A DNA stretch of 64,000 nt from Ophioderma brevispina. Taxonomy: Eukaryota > Echinodermata > Ophiuroidea > Amphilepidida > Ophiodermatidae. Made by a program: the position numbers and the translations under genes. Positions 33,696 to 44,240 of this stretch are shown piece after piece. Each line of letters starts with the position of its first letter. The stretch's first letter is position 1. The notes under the pieces were generated by a model. That model saw only the letters and a list, made by a program, of their open reading frames with translations. It was not told the origin of the DNA and did not search any database. The stretch spans positions 1 to 64,000 of the forward strand of contig JAMKCH010001670.1 of the NCBI GenBank assembly GCA_023653785.1. Reading direction: 5' to 3'.

Positions 33696-34907
33696 GCCCC
33701 CCCCCCCCCCTTTTCATACTTAAAAATCCGATAGCGATAAAAAATGGGTACCACAGCGATAGCTTAGCGTTTGTTCTTTTCATTGTAATCAAAATGAGTA
33801 CCAGCAAATTCTCATTATGATCAACATTATTTGACAATGAAAAAGTCTATTAATATTTCAGTACATAAAAATGGTAAAGACTGAGACACTTTTGATGAGG
33901 AAAATAATAACAGAATTTTTTTAGATTTGAGGAGTCTAATTAATGCTCAAAAAATTGAGATTTTACAGTTGCAAAAAGGCGTTTACAAATGATTTTAGTG
34001 TAAACTAGAAAATGAAGAAGTGATACAAGTGATTGGTATGGATAAACATGCTGTGTTGGATCCCTATTCAGGCCATACTTGTGTTCTTTAGCATGTAGCA
34101 GCAAGGCCTTCGGACTGTTCACGGTTATTTCTTTAGAATGGGCACGAACACGGCTTATTTCGCTGATTACCAACACTACAAACCGACCGAGAAGGTGACG
34201 CTATTCGCACTTAACGGGTCAATTCCATAATAAATTTACAATATTACAACTGTGTACTATGACTGTGCTAAATACGTCAACAATCGTCATAGGCAACTAC
34301 GAAAATGGCTAAGCCCATGCATTTAAGAAGCACATTTTGAAAAATCTGGCAAAAACAAATCCGTATCCGTGCCAAATCTATGCGACGATAAACTTTCTGC
34401 ATTAAACCACAGGCCTGATGATGTTCTTGGATATAAAGGATCATTTTAATTCGAGGGGCACATGGCGAAATCAACGAGAAAGTGCATGTTTCAGATGCGT
34501 ACGTTAGTTGTTTGGGCTTGGGCGGGTAACCATCCAAGCGTCTCCCAGTGAGCTCGCGCTTCAGATGGATGTCCGACCTTTAGCCTTTTATTACTCCAAC
34601 TCTATGGTTAGCAGAAAGTCTTGGGCAGTATCATTCGTAGGTGAAAGCGATGGTGCATTTTGGTTGGTGCTTGATCAAATTCTGGTGGCTAGTGTACGGA
34701 TAGGATCCAGCATATTCTTGAATTTATAATTTATCGAATGAGTTTGCTGAGATTTGTGGGGAATCTGTGTGGAAAAATAATTGGGAAAAGTGGAGGAAAT
34801 TACAAAAAAAGAAGGTGGCCCCCACATGCAAATCTCTAGTTTAAGAAGACAGTCTGATCCTGAAAAGGCCTTGGGGGTTTGGAATAGGTGTGAATTTGTA
34901 GGAAGTA
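33696..34907. other. Stretch without recognisable genes
   Basis: A poly-C run at 33698-33712. Two minus-strand open frames (33940-34176 and 34277-34537) have protein-like composition but no motif I recognise; they may be remains of a retroelement. Confidence 0.4.
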
Positions 34908-35265
34908 TTAAGGTGCAACGAGAGATTTCAAATAAAGGTGTCCCGAAAAAAATGTTAAAATCTGTTTTGGGCACTGGTGAATGTAAACGCTTTATATCAA
35001 AAAAAATATTCCAATCTGTAAGGATTAAGCTGACAATGTTTCTCGGACAAATTGTTGAAATTTCTAATTTCGTATAGGAGCAAATACAAAAATTCAGCCT
35101 ATGTTTTCTATTGAAATAAAGCATATACAAATCGCTGTTTGTTTTCATGTTAAGCTATTTCTGCGCGAAATAAAAGGTAGAGAAATCTATTTGCGTGTTA
35201 ACCATATGAAATTCAGACATATTCACAGAAAATATGGAGGTCTTGAAATATCGTTGCACCTTTAA
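34908..35265 (+). mobile_element. TTAA-flanked MITE, copy 3
   Basis: Both TTAA flanks are present (34908-34911 and 35262-35265). Ends: AGGTGCAACGAGAGATTTCA on the left and ATCGTTGCACCT on the right. It contains the shared TTTCTAATTTCGTATAGGAG block. 358 bp, the best-preserved copy. Confidence 0.85.
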
Positions 35266-35574
35266 GGATTACGAAAACTCTTAGACGGTCACGATTGATG
35301 AGAGAATATATTCTCCACCAGTGAACAAGGACGTGTGATTAAAAGTTAAACAACCTTTTTTATGAGTAAAATCTCAGTCAAAGTTGAGCTAAAAATTACG
35401 CATTTTAGTGTGAAAATATACTAAGCTTTGCCTAAGAATACTTAAATTTGACACAGTTTCTACTCAAAGGAATTGAATTGATACTGTTTTAGAGCAGGAG
35501 GCAGAATATCTGGTGGCCTGATTTAAAGCAATAATAACACATTTTTACACGCTGGCATCAATTGGTAACTGGCT

Positions 35575-36003
35575 AGTGGGAGAGCGTGGCCTAGCCAGTA
35601 TGGGTGCTTGCCTGTGGCGTAAAATTTACCAACAAAATTCCCGGGTGCGGAACCCGGTGGGGTCGTGCCCTTGCGCTGGGATTTATTCGGGGACTATCAA
35701 TTCTGGATTTGAATTGTATACCCGCTTTGATTAAATACAGATACCGCTCTCCTCCATGGTTCATTTGAATTGGCAAAATGGATATGAAGCATCCCGTCCT
35801 TCGGAGGGGACTTACGCCGTCGGTCCGGACGAGAGTCACAACTGTACATGTACCTCGCAGTCATTGTCGAATCAAGGGTCAGGGTGAAAACCCCTGACTG
35901 TGCCCATTCCGCCCCAGCCTCAAAAGCAGGCCATGTTAGCGTGTCCGTATCATGGATACACGCGGCCCCGATCACAGCCACACCATTTGAATAAACCTGC
36001 AAA
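35575..36003 (+). mobile_element. SINE-like unit with tRNA-like head
   Basis: TGGCCTAGCCAGTATGGG followed 45 bases later by GGGTGCGGAACCCGG resembles the A and B boxes of a tRNA-derived pol III promoter. Downstream, GTCCTTCGGAGGGGAC inside ATCCCGTCC...GTCGGTCC is a conserved-looking core that I recall from deuterostome SINEs. The minus-strand open frame at 35697-36002 is most simply the antisense of this unit. Confidence 0.5.
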
Positions 36004-36728
36004 AGCCACCACGAGCCATTACCAATGACTTGTGGATGCTAAAGAAGGAAGAAAAACTGCTAGTAAAATGTCCTGTCATTGTTAGCTCTAAAATGTCGGA
36101 ATTTTTTGTAATTAGAATAATTAATGTATCGTAGTATCTCCGTATAATTCAACGGCTGCTGGAACCGGCATTCCAATATGAATCCCGGAAATGCGCCATT
36201 GTACGCTCTACGCTCATCCTATTGTTTTTATTGTTCAGGCAGTCAATTTAGAGTTAATTCCTGTGAGGTGGCACTTATTTCATCATGGACGGACATAAAC
36301 TTATCGTTCCCAGCTGCCCGTAAGAACAAATTGGATCCAATTCTAATTACCAAAATCGCTTATTTTATGATAAATACGCATTTTTTTGAGCCATTCTCGT
36401 TCGCCGGTGTAGTTTCCTAGACAATTACCAACAAAAATGTGCAAAAATATCAAATTTTGAAAATTGGGGGGCGCTCTCTTCAAAAAATGTGCTGTTATGC
36501 TTTAAGGAATTAGTTTACCCCCCCCCCCCCCCACTAGAGAAAAAGGTTGACACTTGTGGCAGTAGATGGACCCTCTCCATCAAATGCTAGTTAGTTAGTT
36601 AGTTCAACCAAAGTTTAAATCCGGTGTTGGCCCGCTAACGGGGGTGGCCCGGATACACCTCACACTCAGCAATACTGCTGTGTTGGGAGGATTTTTGGAG
36701 CAAAAAGATAATTGCCCGGAGGCCTTCA
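36004..36728. other. Stretch upstream of the 5' LTR
   Basis: A poly-C run at 36519-36532 is followed by CCACTAGAGAAAAAG, identical to a phrase at 18315-18329 in the giant inverted repeat. GTTA repeats lie at 36590-36603. No coding evidence. Confidence 0.4.
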
Positions 36729-37121
36729 TGATTGAAACGGGATTGGAAGGTGAGACTGTATTTTCTTCGTGTTTTATTTTGCCACACTAATGTCTCAAAT
36801 GGTAATCCATAGCTCTCTGCTTACAAATTAATTTCCATTACGTCAGTACTAATTATGCAAGTCATGTAGGTACTTGCCAAATCAGCGAGGCGGCGCCCAG
36901 CGTGATCAATCACCCCGCGGTTAGTCAGCACTGAAGAGGAAAAGGTGTCAGTTTGCTGTTGACTACCAACAGGTACTTGACGTTGTGAGAGTCTGACGAC
37001 AAGGAAGAAGATGTTTGTAATAAAATACTTGAGAAAAATGATTTTTAACAGAGCCACGTGCGTCATTCAGAAGGACCGCAAGGAGGTTCTGACCCTTGCA
37101 ACTTACCCGCGAGTCCTCCGG
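36729..37121 (+). repeat. 5' LTR of the gypsy-type element
   Basis: Matches the 3' LTR over landmarks ATGATTGAAA, GGGATTGGAAG, CTGCTTACAAATTAATTTCC, AGCGTGATCAATCACC, AGGTACTTGACGTTGTGA, GTCTGACGACAAG, TGTAATAAAATACTTGAGAA (a likely polyadenylation signal), CACGTGCGTCATTCAGAAGG and GAGTCCTCCGG. The two copies differ by many substitutions and small indels, so the insertion is old. Confidence 0.9.
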
Positions 37122-38600
37122 AGTATGAGAGGAAGGAGAGGCGTAAGTAGAAGACGACGGAGATTGAATGAGTTGACGTCAGGGGAGGGAGGAGACGGGA
37201 GGAATTAAGATGGAGCGGCCGTTCCCGCATGGGCAGAAAGAAAGAAGGGGAGAAAGAAGAGCAAACGGATAGTGATGGAGCACAGCAGTTATGATGCGGA
37301 GTGGAAGAGGGTAGAGAAAGGAGAGAAAGAGGAGAAGGAAGGTGTGGCGATCGGAAAGAGATGTGGAGAGCGGAGGCGAGACTAAGAGGATTTGGGTGTC
37401 AGAACAGGATAAAGAGGGAGGAGGGGAGGATTCGGTGCAAGGCTGAGCGTGAGCGGCCCCCAGGAGGTGGTTACAGGGGAGGCGGGAGAGGAGAGCGTCT
37501 TAGGGAAGTGGTACTCAATTGGCGAAGACGCAGAGGAAAAGATGCGACAGTAAAGAATTGATGAAGCTAAATGTTGGAGAGAGAAAGCCGAAAAGGATTA
37601 ATCGTGGCACGGGAGGATACCGACAGGGTGTGTAGGAGAGAGTGTGGACCAGGTTACCCCTTAAGTAGGAGGATGGGGGACGTCAGATAACCGTAGGACC
37701 GGGGCGAGGTAAAAGATTAGAGGCGAATGACAGCCATAGTGGATATTCGAAAGAGGGGAGGATGGAGAGATACGGCAGCGATGGAGTTAGAGGAAGGAGA
37801 GCGACAGATGCGAGGGGGAGAACGGGCAGGGCCCAGGAGACAGGGTTTTACGCCGAGGTAAGAGTGGAGGAGGAGTACTTAGCGCGCAGCAAGGGAAGGA
37901 GAGGAGAGAGTTGGGGAGATCGGGGGGCGACGAGCCCTGCGGCCGTGGATCAGCAGTGGCATAGGGGGGAGATGTGTTGTATGAGAGGGAGAGGAAAAGA
38001 TCGAGATGTTTGAGTGACGAAGCAAATTGTGGGGAGAGAAAGACGGAATAAGCGAGGGGGAGGATACTACCCGGGTGTGGGAGACGGATTCTCCACTTAA
38101 AATAGGGGGTGCGGGGAGGGGCGTCATTGATATGCCCAGAGGACGGGGCGAGGTGAAAGTATTACGGCACGGGAGAAGTTCAAAGAGGGGAGGTGAAGAG
38201 AGACGGCAGCGGTTAGAGTTCAAGGAAAGAGACGGGACAGATGAAGAATGGGGGCGAGGCGCGTGAGACGGAAGTATGAGAGTAGAGGAATACAAGAGCG
38301 CAGGAAAGAAGATGGAGTAGGGGAGATCGGGGCGGCGTACGAGTGTGGCGGAAGTGGAACGGCTTGTGGCATAGAAGAGCGAGGTCAGCTTGACAGGAAA
38401 GAGTAAGAACAGCCGTCATCTTTGCCTATGACACAGCGTGGTGGCGGAATGGTTGTCACTGAATCGAAAACGGATGCGAAATAGAAGAAAGCAACAGATA
38501 GGGTAGTAACTATCGCGGGATACGCGAGACCGACCAGTGCCTCACCACGGTATGTGCCGCCTCTTGAGAGAGAAGCAGGCGGGAAAGAGGGGAGGAGAGA
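37122..38600 (+). other. Purine-rich leader of the gypsy-type element
   Basis: About 1.5 kb of A/G-rich sequence between the 5' LTR and gag without a conserved domain. It contains a tandem duplication of roughly 450 bp: unit 1 about 37560-38005 and unit 2 about 38006-38400, sharing GGAGGATAC, GGGGCGAGGT, GACGGCAGCG-type phrases and TTGTGGCATAG or similar. The arginine/glutamate-rich frames are composition effects. Confidence 0.65.
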
Positions 38601-38624
38601 GAAGGTAGAGGAGAGAGAGACCGG

Positions 38625-39720
38625 ACGGTATTGGTGACCAGGACTTGTTGGAAACCCTCCTCCGTTGAAGAAGGAGAAGAGGGAGAAGAGGGCAGCGGAG
38701 TTTGCAGCGAGGTACGGAGAGCGGACCGAAATATGAAAAGAAGGTTTGAAATACGAGGGAAACCCCTGAAGGAGTTTCGAATGAATTTCGAGGCTTGTAG
38801 GGAATACAATAAATGGAATAAAGAAAGCGATATATCCGCGTTTCTGTTGCAGCGTGAGCCCTTGTCCTGCCCATGGAGCATTAACACGTACAACCCGAAG
38901 GCAGATGACCTTTGCGAACGGTGGACGGTGACGGAGAAGGAGTTTTCGACGAGGAGTGTTCTGAAAATTACTTTGCCAAGAATGCAGCGGCGGAGCAGAG
39001 GCCGGAGAGAAAGTCTCAGCCTTAGGATTGGAATAAGAGACTAAAGGCGCTAGCATTTCCGCAGGCTGAGAAGCAAGTCGAGAGTTGCTGGCAAGAGGGT
39101 ACTTAAGATGCAATAGCAGATTCGGTCATCCGAAAAGATTTGTTCCAGGCGAGGCCTGGGCAATTAGAGGAGGCAATCAGGAAGGCTCAGGCGATAGAAA
39201 TCTGTCCACCGTCGTGAGAAAGTCGGGGAGTAGGTAGGCTGGTGCACACGCGATTGGTTGAGTCTCAGTCAACCACGACAGCCAAGGTTAGAGGCAAAGA
39301 TGGATACAAAGGGACGCTAGGCTGGGACGCATGTGTTGAGGAGTGAAAAGATCTGTAGAGGGGGTCGAGGTCGGCCAACGGAAGAAGCAGCCAAGGGCGG
39401 TATCGCCTAACAGGGTTTATCGAGGACAGAGCAGTGGTACGGCACAGAGACGTGGAAATATCCCCGCAGAGCGCGCACCGCCCCCACCGGGACCCACATT
39501 ATGCTTTAATTGTCAGAAGCCTGGACACTTCGCACGGGAATGTAGGGAGACGGTATCGCCGAGAGCGAGGGTCCGGGTGTTTCCGCTGCGAAGAGTTGGG
39601 TAACACTACGAGAATTGCCGTTTACAGGGAGGGGGTGTGTCGCAGGTGTCGACAGGAAGGACGCCGTTTCTATCATTGCAACATTGCGGGAAACACGAGA
39701 GCGGACCAACCCAAGGGGCC
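38625..39720 (+). pseudogene. gag of the gypsy-type element
   Basis: Gag forms the virus-like particle and binds the RNA. In shifting frames: FEIRGKPLKEFRMNFEACRE then YNKWN (38750-38820, the capsid-type block), DAIADSVIRKDLFQARPGQL then EEAIRKAQAIEI (39108-39205, the usual end of capsid), and a complete zinc knuckle CFNCQKPGHFAREC (39502-39543, C-x2-C-x4-H-x4-C). A second, frame-shifted cysteine-rich block CFRCEEL follows near 39580 and a third, CRRCRQEGRRFYHC, near 39640. Broken by frameshifts; only the zinc knuckle is intact. Confidence 0.85.
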
Positions 39721-39819
39721 ATGGGAGGGCTTGGTGGCAAGCAGAGGCCAGCGTCAATCTTTAACCAAGAAAGCATTGGGTGTCGGGGGGATGGGGACGC
39801 AAAGGGTCATCATCATCAG

Positions 39820-41790
39820 TCGACTGCGCAGGCAGGCGATCTCAAGTTTCCTTCCAGTCACTTTCTGTTTTGGGCCAAAGTTACGCCTTTGGTTGCAACA
39901 TGTTGTTGTGTACCCAAGAGCTTTGGGATGTAGGAGAGATATGCTGTTCTTCTGTCGGCCTGGCTTCATCTTGCCATGTGTTGTTGTGTAGAAAGCATAT
40001 AACTACTAGGCTCTCCCTCTGGAATCCTTAAATATGACAAGAAAAAGTAAGCTGTCTCAGTCTACTCGGTTTATTCAGAGGATCGTACCTGTAGCAGATT
40101 AGATTTTGGCATTGGGGACACGATCAATGCGCTTGACGTTCAGAATGATTCTGTTGCGAAAAGAATTGACCTTACTCTCCAATTGTTTGTCAGCACCCAA
40201 GTTCCGCAGCCATTAAAGAAAATACGTCACCACATGTTGTTGAAGAGGCGTACTTTCATATCGATTGGTATACTTTGACTTCTCCATATGCGCTCCACTT
40301 CCAAAATGCTGCCCAGGCAAGTGCTTTTCGTTGTCTGTTAAGGTCTTTAGAACTGGACGCCATCATACAACCAAGAATTTTGAAGTCGGAGACATGGGTG
40401 ATGCACTCGCCCTACTAAACTTTAAGCAGTTGGAAGGGGGTGGTTGCAGTGGTAGTCATGTACCTCTGTTTTGGCACACTGATGAAAGGCCCAATTCTTC
40501 AGCGCAGCTGCGTTCTTGATAACTGTGCCTGAGCTCTAAGGATTGAAGACTCCAGTAGTAGTTAGTAGTAGTAAAACTTTAGTTATTCAGGGTAACTCAA
40601 ATCAGTTATAAAAACTGTCTCCCATGAGACCCTGATATACATATATAAATTACAGTGAAAAATAATAAACATTTATACATGTAGTACAAAACAATGATCC
40701 ATGAGTTTATGTGATAAGGTTGGAACACAGATTAATAGAACAGATAAATAAAGATTTCAATCAAGGTGCCTTAAAAGACATAAACATAGAGAGAAAAGAT
40801 ACAGAACAGTATAATTGGAACTGCCAAATAAATAAAACAGAAAGCATAAAAACAAGATTCACAACACAATAATTAGATTGTAATAAAGTGTTAACATTAT
40901 CCAGTAGGGCGCTATCGTCAGCGAAATCAGGTCGTTTAAGACTTTGGATGGATACCACCTGGACTGACGTGGATGTGTCATAAATCCCGGGAATCTGTAT
41001 CTGTAGTTGCCTTTCGCAGCAAGTAGTCTATCACCACAATGAAAATAAAGGGAGCTAATACATATCCCTGCAGTACCCCTGCGTGGAAACGAGGAAAGGC
41101 TCCGAGATATTTCAATCTAACATAAAGCAGCGCTTTGGAATTGCTTGTAGAGTATGTAAGAACGACATGGCTTTTACCAACCTGTTTGCTGTTCCTGTCT
41201 GGGATTACATAGTGCCGGAGACCGAAAAACATGACCTTCCTGTTGATCGAGTCAAAGGCTTTCTTAAAATCGATGAAGGGTGATGGTGAGTGGGAGTTGA
41301 TAAATCTGAAAAGCCTCCATGATTTTCCTTAGGATTTGAACCTGCTGTGCACAGCTTCTAACTAGGCGAAAACCAGATTGGTTGGATCTAGTATAGGATC
41401 AACATGCTCTCGTTGATTCTGTTAACGGGATTTTTTGTAGACTTTTGCTGCCACTGACATCAAGGTAATTCCTCTGTATATTCATGCAGCTGAGGTCTCC
41501 TTTCTTAGGCAAGGGAATGATGTTAGTGATCAACTGTTCGGGGGTGTAAGAGTGGTGAAAACATCAACGCACAACTTGTGGATGACCTGCAGCATTACCT
41601 CCCCACCACTCTTGAGTGCTTCTGATGTTATTGCCCTGTTGACTCCAGCTGCCCTGTTGTTTTTCTTCCTTGAATGCCTTTTGGTTTCTTCGAGGGATGG
41701 TGGGTCTTGGAATATAGGAAGGTCATGATCAGCAGGAGAAGGTAAGGTCCAGATGTTGGTGGACCATTATCGTTGTTGGTAGAGAGCTAA
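39820..41790 (-). pseudogene. Reverse transcriptase of the nested RTE-like LINE
   Basis: Ordered minus-strand blocks: NNRAAGVNRAITSEALKSGG near 41650; IIPLPKKGDLS near 41510; NQSGFRLVRSCAQQVQILR near 41370-41320; FIDFKKAFDSINRKVMFFGL near 41277-41225 (first catalytic Asp); HAGVLQGYVLAPFIFIVVID at 41070-41010; DFADDSALLD at 40928-40900 (catalytic FADD at 40914-40925). After the 342-bp insert the reading resumes with a CAKTE block, a DFKILG-like block near 40385, MKVRLFNNM near 40255 and C-terminal residues to about 39820. The active site is intact, the frame is not. Confidence 0.85.
40559..40900 (-). mobile_element. LINE 3' end inserted in the nested LINE, with target duplication
   Basis: 342 bp flanked by identical CCAGTAG (40552-40558 and 40901-40907), a 7-bp target-site duplication. 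On the minus strand it ends GTCTCATGGGAGACAG, then ACTGATTTGAGTTACCCTG, AATAACTAAAG and a short TACTAC tail, resembling 3' ends of CR1/L2-type LINEs as I recall them. It is 5'-truncated, so non-coding. It splits the reverse transcriptase of the host LINE just after FADD. Confidence 0.85.
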
Positions 41791-42199
41791 AGTATTGCCG
41801 CCACTCATCAAGAAGTTCTGTTTCAAGGATGGGGGGGGGGCCTGTACCATCCCTTTCGTGACTTTGGGGACGATTCTTCATATGACCAGAGAGTTGTGAA
41901 TAAGTGTCACGTTTTGTTTACTTCACTTCTCATCTGAAAATTTCAAGTCATCCATCTGTTTGTTGGTTGGCCCCAGTTCATAGATTTATACGATTCATTC
42001 AGCCTTGCATTGAAATTCCGCCATGCATACTGAATGGTTGGTTCGATCAATGAGGAATTTCTTCTTTACCTTGTCTCGCTCCTGTCTTCAGCCGTTAAGG
42101 TTTTCTCAGACACCCAGCTAGGCATTCCAGAGGGGATGCATTTGCAACCACTTCTTTGGCTGACTGCTTCAACGGCTTCCTCAATTTAGGTTGTACCGT

Positions 42200-43120
42200 T
42201 CAGTGATTGACAACAGATGAGTATAGTTTTGAAGGGAGGATCTGAAAACCTATTGGAAAGTTTCGATCTGAAATTGGTTGTTGTGCAAGAAAGATTTTGT
42301 AGCTTCTTCCAGTAAAATTTGGTCTTCTGCAGGCTTTACCTTTAGATGTTCTAAGGCTGGATTTGAGACGGATGCTGAGTATTCTGTGTGTAGAATCAAG
42401 CTCCACAGTGGTGTAGGTTGCAGTTACGGAGAGAATTAACCCATTTGCATTGACTATGATGTGGTCCAGCTGGGAATTTGGACCATTTGGGTTGCAATCA
42501 GTTCCATAGACGGCGCTTGGTTGGGCGGAATCTGCATGAGCTGGCCTTAAGCTGGTACGCTCCCCACCCCCCGACAGAGTGAAATCAAGCCTTACACATT
42601 GGTGTTGTTCCTCATGGTAACAAGTGAGGACCAACAATACTGGGTTAGACAGGGGTGGCATATCCTTGCCAATTCTGGCATGAGGCCCCGATTAGTAGAT
42701 GGATATCGTGCATCTTATCAGTAGCAGTGTTCTTGAGAGTGTCATAAAAGGGGTCCTTGTCTGTGTCACTAGTGACTCTGTTGGAGACAGAGACAGGTTG
42801 TTATGTGAGCCGGGATTACCATGGAAAGTAGCTTTTAGGATCCGATGGCTGACTGTTTGTACACTCAACAGGCATCTGTGGACATGCTTGGTCATGGCCA
42901 ATACGACCCCTCCATGTCTATGTTCTGTAGCAGAGCTGTAAAACGAGTACCCAGTTTTGTCATCTGACCATATTCGTAAGTTGGTGTGTGATGTTTGTGA
43001 TTAGGCGGTGTTCCTGAATACCAACAATTTCAAGTCCTACATCGTTGCAGCCTGTGAAAAGTTGATGTTGTAAACATTTCCGTGTTGATGCAAAGTGTGC
43101 ACGTTGTTAAGTCGACAACT
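42200..43120 (-). pseudogene. APE endonuclease of the nested RTE-like LINE
   Basis: On the minus strand, in shifting frames: LNNVHTLHQHGN near 43105 (family pattern NVRTL), EIVGIQEHR near 43020 (metal-binding Glu block), GYSFYSSATEHRHGG near 42945, YGTDCNPNGPNSQLDHIIVN at 42513-42454 (the QLDH block) and VELDSTHRILSIRLKS near 42400, where the family has SDH. The H is present and the D displaced by an extra residue. Frameshifted. Confidence 0.75.
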
Positions 43121-43299
43121 AAAGAGAGGGATTGGAAAAGTAGCTAGGCGAGGCATATCAGGGCAGCAGTTCGTGATGGTGTGCCGAGGTCCCACTGGGC
43201 CTTCATAGAGTCCTCCTTGGACGTCTGTCCAGCTACCTTCGAAGTATTATTTTAGATAATTTCTGCGATTTTCGTAACCAAATTGTTGCCAGAAATTAT

Positions 43300-44240
43300 T
43301 TTATTCCATGTTCTGGCAAAACTGCACGGGGGATTGGCCCTTGGACAGTTTAGTTCCGGAAATAACAGCAGCCGGGCTCGTCAATCATGAAAGGGGTACA
43401 GAAGGCGCCGTAAAGGTGAAAATGTTTGGTGGCGGAAGTAGGGAGATTACGAAGGGAGGAGATTGTAGGTTGTCGACTGAGAGGGCGGCGAGAAACGGCA
43501 GGGGAGGGTTGGAGACGCGGCCAGAGATGGACGCCGAAGCGAGAAGGGATCAAACGGACGCGGCGGGCATCTCGTTGATGTGCGGGTGGGGTGATGACGA
43601 GAGTGGTCAGAGGATTGTGCATGAGTTTGCAGTTGCCGGACATGTATGTACTGGTGTTGTTACATGGGTTGTCTGCCTCATTTCTTGACTAGACACTGGG
43701 ACTTCAAATTGCATGTGCCGAAGGAGTTGTACCAGATGATTTCGGATGAGAAGCGACCTAGGCTTCTTTTTTTATACAGCAGCACATCCAGGCCGAGGGA
43801 GGCGACAAGGTGGAAGACGTGGGGGAATAGGCAATCTGGATATAGGCGTGGGAAATGGCTGCCATGAGCTGAGTTGGGATTTGTCGCAGACGTTGAGAAA
43901 GAAAGGCATTGTTGGGGATGATTTCCTGAAACAAACTGAGGCGATAATCGATATGGTCAACAGCAGCTCCAAGTTGGAGGTGAAAGAGTGCGTTGCCAGT
44001 AAACACATGGGCTAACTCCAACACTCAAGGTTGTGGTTGTAGAGGATAGTGGTGCCTGGCCGCACATCAAGTATGGTAGTTCTGCGGCGAATTGCATGCA
44101 GGACGAGGGGGCGTGTGTATCGAGGTATAGGGTCATTATGAGCACGAGATGGTGGGAAGAGGGAAGATTCCCAAATACCGGAATCGTGCGAAGGTCGAGC
44201 GCGGCTATGATGCGGACTATTGGTGGCAAGGGGACTAGTG
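43300..44240 (+). pseudogene. Protease region of the gypsy-type element
   Basis: Aspartic protease that cuts the Gag-Pol polyprotein. DTGT (43692-43703) is the active-site block (family DTGA/DTGS), followed in another frame by HVPKELYQMISDEKRPRLL (43712-43770). GDDFLKQTEAIIDMVNSSS (about 43915-43975), then KLEV, is the C-terminal GxDFL block. The purine-rich sequence 43300-43650 before it links gag and protease. Frameshifted between the two blocks. Confidence 0.75.

Larger units (their letters stand above)
39806..43250 (-). mobile_element. RTE-like LINE nested in the gypsy-type element
   Basis: Minus-strand LINE between gag and protease of the gypsy-type element. Its 3' tail is a short ATG repeat at 39806-39818 (read TGATGATGATG on the minus strand), typical of RTE elements. 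The 5' end lies near 43115-43250. It carries endonuclease and reverse transcriptase and is broken. Its base composition lacks the purine skew of the host element, so the borders are also visible as a change in composition. It is itself interrupted by the insert at 40559-40900. Confidence 0.85.

Noticed and set aside
35697..36002. 101-codon minus-strand frame with a TTCCTTCTTTAG acceptor-like sequence upstream
   Set aside because: It is antisense to a SINE-like unit with recognisable core phrases, which is the simpler explanation.
36821..37066. PBS-like GGCGCCCAGCGTG as the 3' border of the 5' LTR
   Set aside because: The same sequence with small changes is inside the 3' LTR, so it belongs to the LTR.
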